Below are positions 61,175 through 64,000 of a stretch of 64,000 nt of DNA, in pieces. The DNA is from Bacillus massiliigorillae (GTDB taxonomy: Bacteria; Bacillota; Bacilli; Bacillales; DSM-1321): assembly GCF_000380245.2 (NCBI RefSeq), contig NZ_HG428745.1:84607-148606 (forward strand), read 5' to 3'. The stretch's first letter is position 1. Each line of letters begins with the position of its first letter. The notes beneath the pieces are model-generated. The model was not told the origin of the DNA. It ran no database searches and was given only the letters and a program-made list of their open reading frames with translations. Both the position numbers and the translations under genes were made by a program.

Positions 61175-61951
61175 TCATATATTTTTTTCATCAATATTCT
61201 TGGCGATTTCTTCAAATAGATTTTCTACTTCGGCTCCACGAATTATTTCTCCTTTTTCTGTTTCAATTTTTATTCTTTTCCATTCCGATTTTAAGATTAC
61301 CTGTTGAATATACGATAGCGTCTTTTTATATTCACTGTATTTAGGCATTTTAAAGTCATCACTAAGGATTTCATTAATAGTACAATCCAAATAGTATGTA
61401 AGCATCTTTGAAAAAAATTCTGTTGGGTTGATTAATAACTCAATATTATTTTTAGAAGCTATCACATTTTGATATGGTTCTCTAAAATCGTAACTACTTT
61501 TGTCCAAACTTTTCATTTGAATAGCAAATATAATCATACTTTGGGTATGAGTTAGTTTGTTAAATTCTACAAATGCATTTCTTAATTTATTAATCCACTC
61601 AATCCTTTGAATACTAATTGTATCAATTAGTCTTCTTTTATCTAAGGAGATTATATTTTCCTTCCCAATTTGTTCAGTACTTGCGGCAATCTCTATTGCT
61701 GTCTTGGTGTTTTCTTCAGCTATTGCTTTTGTGATTTTGATATTTTCTTTAGCTAGTTCTTTTGTAATTTTGATATTTTCTTCAGCTATTGCTTTTGCCG
61801 AATTGGTATTTTTTATTCCTATTACCACTGTTCCTACTAACGCGATTAATGCAGCAAATACCGAAGCTCCAGCTGCTATTAGCGCAACTTTCATTTCTTT
61901 ACTTACTTCATTACCCAAAAACACCTCAATTAAAAATCCTACAAAGTCCAA
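61175..61951 (-). CDS. Membrane/coiled-coil protein of unknown function (cargo or moron candidate)
   Basis: 258-residue protein: a hydrophobic start (FVGFLIEVFLG), a second membrane span (VALIAAGASVFAALIALVGTVVIGI), then a coiled coil with three near-repeats built on the core ENIKITK and AKAIAEEN, and a C-terminal helical soluble domain of about 150 residues. TTG 61951 is chosen since AAAAGGATG lies just before it. It is flanked by its own AT-rich promoter-like region and a terminator, inside an otherwise packed operon, which suggests an inserted cargo gene. No family recognised; membrane-anchored helical proteins of this kind are often exclusion or defence factors, but that is inference. Confidence 0.7.
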   Translation of the reverse strand: MDFVGFLIEVFLGNEVSKEMKVALIAAGASVFAALIALVGTVVIGIKNTNSAKAIAEENIKITKELAKENIKITKAIAEENTKTAIEIAASTEQIGKENIISLDKRRLIDTISIQRIEWINKLRNAFVEFNKLTHTQSMIIFAIQMKSLDKSSYDFREPYQNVIASKNNIELLINPTEFFSKMLTYYLDCTINEILSDDFKMPKYSEYKKTLSYIQQVILKSEWKRIKIETEKGEIIRGAEVENLFEEIAKNIDEKNI

Positions 61952-62160
61952 TATAATCATCCTTTTCAAAAATACACAGTTATATATTTACATTTTACTA
62001 TATTTTCAAAGGATTTTACTCATTCAATTATCTACATACTATATTTTGTATAATTCACCTTACTTAAAAAATCCTTTATTACCAGTACTTCTAACCACTC
62101 TAAAATTTCAATTAGACAATTCTTTTTTGTAGATAATTGAAAAAGGCATTAAATTAATGA

Positions 62161-62712
62161 TTAGATTTTATATTTTGTTTGATACGCATTTAAACCATCT
62201 TGTTGAATGCCAATATATCGAAGTGTCTCTTTCTGATCTGTATGATTAAACATCATTTGTAGAGCTACAACATCTTTAAATTGATTATAAAAATGATATC
62301 CATACGTTTTCCTAAATGAATGAGTACCAATGCGTTCTAAATCAAATTCCTCTGCTACATCCTGAAGAATCTTATAAGCCATTCCCCTTGTTATGGGTTT
62401 ATTCTTTCCAATCCTACTTTTAAAAAGAAATTCATATTTAGGTTTTCCTTGCACATAAGACCTAACGGCTTTCTTTAATTCAGGAGGCATCTTTACTTCT
62501 TTTGGTTTCTTTGTTTTTTTCTCACGGACAAAAACGTTCCAACCTTGTACATCTCGGACTCTAAGGTTAAGGATGTCGGATATTCGCAATCCTGTGTTAA
62601 TACCAAACAGAAAAAGAATATAATTTCTTTCATTTCTTTCTTTTAAGTACTCTTTAATTTCTTGGATTAATTCTTTATCTCTTATTGGTTGTACAAGATT
62701 CATTATCCTCAC
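62161..62712 (-). CDS. Small tyrosine recombinase, catalytic domain only
   Basis: 183-residue integrase-family recombinase without the N-terminal core-binding domain. Catalytic set: Arg in TGLRISDIL, Lys in REKKTKKPK, HSFRK box, the second His replaced by the FNHTDQ segment (His present), and Tyr in LRYIG. It lies downstream of the ArpU-family gene as in many Bacillus phages. It is unlikely to be the main integrase, which normally lies next to attP. Start GTG 62712 or ATG 62703. A strong hairpin precedes it. Confidence 0.85.
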   Translation of the reverse strand: MRIMNLVQPIRDKELIQEIKEYLKERNERNYILFLFGINTGLRISDILNLRVRDVQGWNVFVREKKTKKPKEVKMPPELKKAVRSYVQGKPKYEFLFKSRIGKNKPITRGMAYKILQDVAEEFDLERIGTHSFRKTYGYHFYNQFKDVVALQMMFNHTDQKETLRYIGIQQDGLNAYQTKYKI

Positions 62713-62726
62713 CGCCCGCCTTTAAT

Positions 62727-62763
62727 AAAAAAAGATGGTACCAACTCTATTGTTAGCACCACC
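62727..62763 (-). terminator. Strong terminator between arpU and the recombinase
   Basis: Minus strand: GGTGGTGCTAAC, 6-base loop, GTTGGTACCATC (62763-62752, 62745-62734) followed by seven T. It lies exactly where middle transcription would meet the late operon. Confidence 0.8.
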
Positions 62764-62886
62764 TCAATATCGAATATATAGACTTATCAACCATATATTT
62801 AGCAAATTATCAAATTTACCATACTATCATCTTATCAGCTTTTTCCCTTTATGCTCTGCCATCATTCTGCCGATTATCTGCCATTT

Positions 62887-63321
62887 TCAAATATATGATT
62901 CAATTTTCAGTGCAGCAGCCAGTTTAAAGAATGCTTTTGATTTCATTCTGTAATACTGTCTTTCTGATAAGTTCATTTCAGTATATATCTGATAATCATA
63001 CACCATATCATCAACTAAATACCGTTTAATAATGATTTCTCTTTCACGAGCATTTAATCGATTTACACCTTTTCGAATCCAGTTAATATGCCGTTCTTTT
63101 ATTTGCTCTAAATGAACACGATCAATCGCTACCGATTCGGTCGTAGAATTGAATAAATTTGAAGGAGCAGCCGATACCATTGAATATGTTGCTGTCACTT
63201 TAGGAAGCTTCTCTTCTGATACACTGAACATGAACTCTCGATATTTCACTAGAGCTTCTTCCACATTTGCCTTTGTTTCTTCCTCATTGATGGCTGGAAT
63301 AAGACTTAACTGTTCAATCAT
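62887..63321 (-). CDS. ArpU-family late transcription regulator
   Basis: 144-residue regulator of the ArpU/phage late activator family. The C-terminal half looks like sigma factor region 4: NRLNAREREIIIKRYLVDD and LSERQYYRMKSKAFFKLAAAL. It probably turns on the late genes. ATG with AGGAGG. A terminator lies between it and the late genes. Length normal. Confidence 0.88.
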   Translation of the reverse strand: MIEQLSLIPAINEEETKANVEEALVKYREFMFSVSEEKLPKVTATYSMVSAAPSNLFNSTTESVAIDRVHLEQIKERHINWIRKGVNRLNAREREIIIKRYLVDDMVYDYQIYTEMNLSERQYYRMKSKAFFKLAAALKIESYI

Positions 63322-63332
63322 TTAACGACCTC

Positions 63333-63569
63333 CTAACAATTTAATTCTTCAATCTTTGAGACCTGCAATGCAATTTTTTCGTAACATCCATCTATATCGC
63401 TCGAACAATCATGAACATCTTGTCCTTCAATCTCATATAGACCAAATTCATTAAGAAAGACCTTTATGTTATGAATTATGATAGTTCCTTCTTCTTTCAC
63501 TTTCAATAACTTAGAATAAACAGGATCAAATTCATGTCCTAACTCATTATAAATTGATAACTGCTCCAT
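63333..63569 (-). CDS. Hypothetical phage protein
   Basis: 78-residue acidic protein, alpha/beta, with an EGTIIIHNIKVFLNEFGLYEIEG core that may bind nucleic acid or protein; no recognised family. ATG behind GAAGGTGAATT. Located 11 bases before the arpU gene, so probably cotranscribed with it. Confidence 0.7.
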   Translation of the reverse strand: MEQLSIYNELGHEFDPVYSKLLKVKEEGTIIIHNIKVFLNEFGLYEIEGQDVHDCSSDIDGCYEKIALQVSKIEELNC

Positions 63570-63679
63570 AATTCACCTTCTTGCTTCCGTCTATCAAACT
63601 CTATAAGGGCTAAATATCTAAAATCAGTATGTCTAGCCAAGTATTGCAACTCGGCTAGACTAGCAATTCTAAGATTCAT
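63539..63679 (-). CDS. Small phage protein, overlapping neighbours (46 residues)
   Basis: Open frame from ATG 63679, which overlaps the end of the preceding gene, to TAG 63539, inside the next gene's start. Begins MNLRIASLAELQYLARHTDF, basic and helical. Its ribosome site is weak, but such overlapping small genes are usual in phage early regions. Function unknown. Confidence 0.45.
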   Translation of the reverse strand: MNLRIASLAELQYLARHTDFRYLALIEFDRRKQEGELWSSYQFIMS

Positions 63680-63968
63680 AACGTATTAGTTTCTCTTTTA
63701 ATTCTTTATTTTCTCTTAGCAAACTAAGAATATAATTATGTTGATAATCCATTCTTTCCTTCATTCCAAAAATGTAATGTAATTGATCTACATTTTCTTG
63801 TATTGCATGTTCAACTAATTCAGTGTTTGTCCAAGATGAAGGAGTAAATGGTTCTGGATACTTTTCAGCACCTTTGCAAATCTGTCCTTGTCTAACCTTT
63901 TCCCATGCTTCCTTTGCTTCCTGGTAGAATGGATGAGCTAAATGCAATTGCAATTTATTTTCCAACAT
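63669..63968 (-). CDS. Hypothetical phage protein
   Basis: 99-residue helical protein: starts MLENKLQLHLAHPFYQEAKEAW, C-terminal helix LLRENKELKEKLIRYES, a likely coiled coil. Conserved aromatic/charged pattern but no recognised family. ATG 63968 with AATAGGAGGAAATGT; an upstream in-frame codon at 63986 precedes that site. It is the first gene of the window on the right side and continues an unseen operon. Confidence 0.7.
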   Translation of the reverse strand: MLENKLQLHLAHPFYQEAKEAWEKVRQGQICKGAEKYPEPFTPSSWTNTELVEHAIQENVDQLHYIFGMKERMDYQHNYILSLLRENKELKEKLIRYES

Positions 63969-64000
63969 ACATTTCCTCCTATTCAACTGGTTTACTCTTT

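Noticed and set aside
61704..62132. 142-residue plus-strand open frame over the membrane/coiled-coil gene
   Set aside because: Antisense shadow; its hydrophobic repeats only mirror the coiled-coil repeats on the other strand.
1..64000. tRNA, rRNA and transposase genes
   Set aside because: I looked for cloverleaf-like tracts, rRNA signatures and transposase motifs and saw none that I could support.

Overview
The window is low-GC DNA of a Bacillaceae chromosome, most likely an endospore former. The first 35.6 kb follows the gene order known from the yui-yum-yut-yun region of Bacillus subtilis (yuiE, yuiD, yuiC, yuiB, yumB, yumC, yutM, yuzB, yutJ, yuzD, yutI, hom-thrC-thrB, yutH, yutG, yutF, yutE, yutD, lipA, lytH, yunC, yunD, yunE, yunF), with additions and losses that exclude B. 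subtilis itself: a class III aminotransferase, glpX plus a DUF3055 gene, an NhaC-type transporter, an HD-GYP protein, and no yunB. Sporulation-linked genes (yutH, lytH) are present. The species cannot be fixed from the sequence alone.

Layout of the chromosomal part: redox and Fe-S genes (yumB, yumC, yutJ, yutM, yutI, lipA), the threonine operon, a gluconeogenic phosphatase (glpX), cell-wall enzymes (yuiC, lytH) and small conserved proteins, mostly short units separated by bidirectional intrinsic terminators. An L-box lysine riboswitch with its terminator precedes the NhaC-type transporter, which points to lysine uptake. Dispersed, modular, hairpin-forming repeats lie at about 6.4, 14.3, 21.1-21.7 and 25.1-25.6 kb.

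From about 35.6 kb to the end (64 kb, and continuing beyond it) is a siphovirus-type prophage. Its left junction lies in the last codons of sufB: a short sufB C-terminal remnant and the suf-type terminator remain beside yunF, so the rest of the suf operon should lie beyond the other, unseen end of the prophage. Read on the minus strand from the right the prophage holds small middle genes, an ArpU-family late regulator, a small tyrosine recombinase, a membrane/coiled-coil cargo gene, HNH nuclease, terminase, portal, ClpP-like protease, HK97 capsid, connectors, tail genes, holin and amidase. Between the lysis genes and the junction is an accessory segment: a possible SOS-controlled gene, a lipoprotein, a Cro/XRE regulator, a 56-residue membrane protein, an FtsK-like ATPase, a replication-relaxation protein and a winged-helix protein. 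Lysogeny and replication genes and the main integrase are outside the window.

The most interesting signals are a dnaX-type slippery heptamer at the end of the capsid gene, opening a 53-residue HeH/SAP-like extension; a nine-A slip site giving the gpG-gpGT tail chaperone; three intrinsic terminators inside the late operon, suggesting antitermination or hidden promoters; and 52-bp tandem repeats with palindromes just upstream of the ftsK-like gene.
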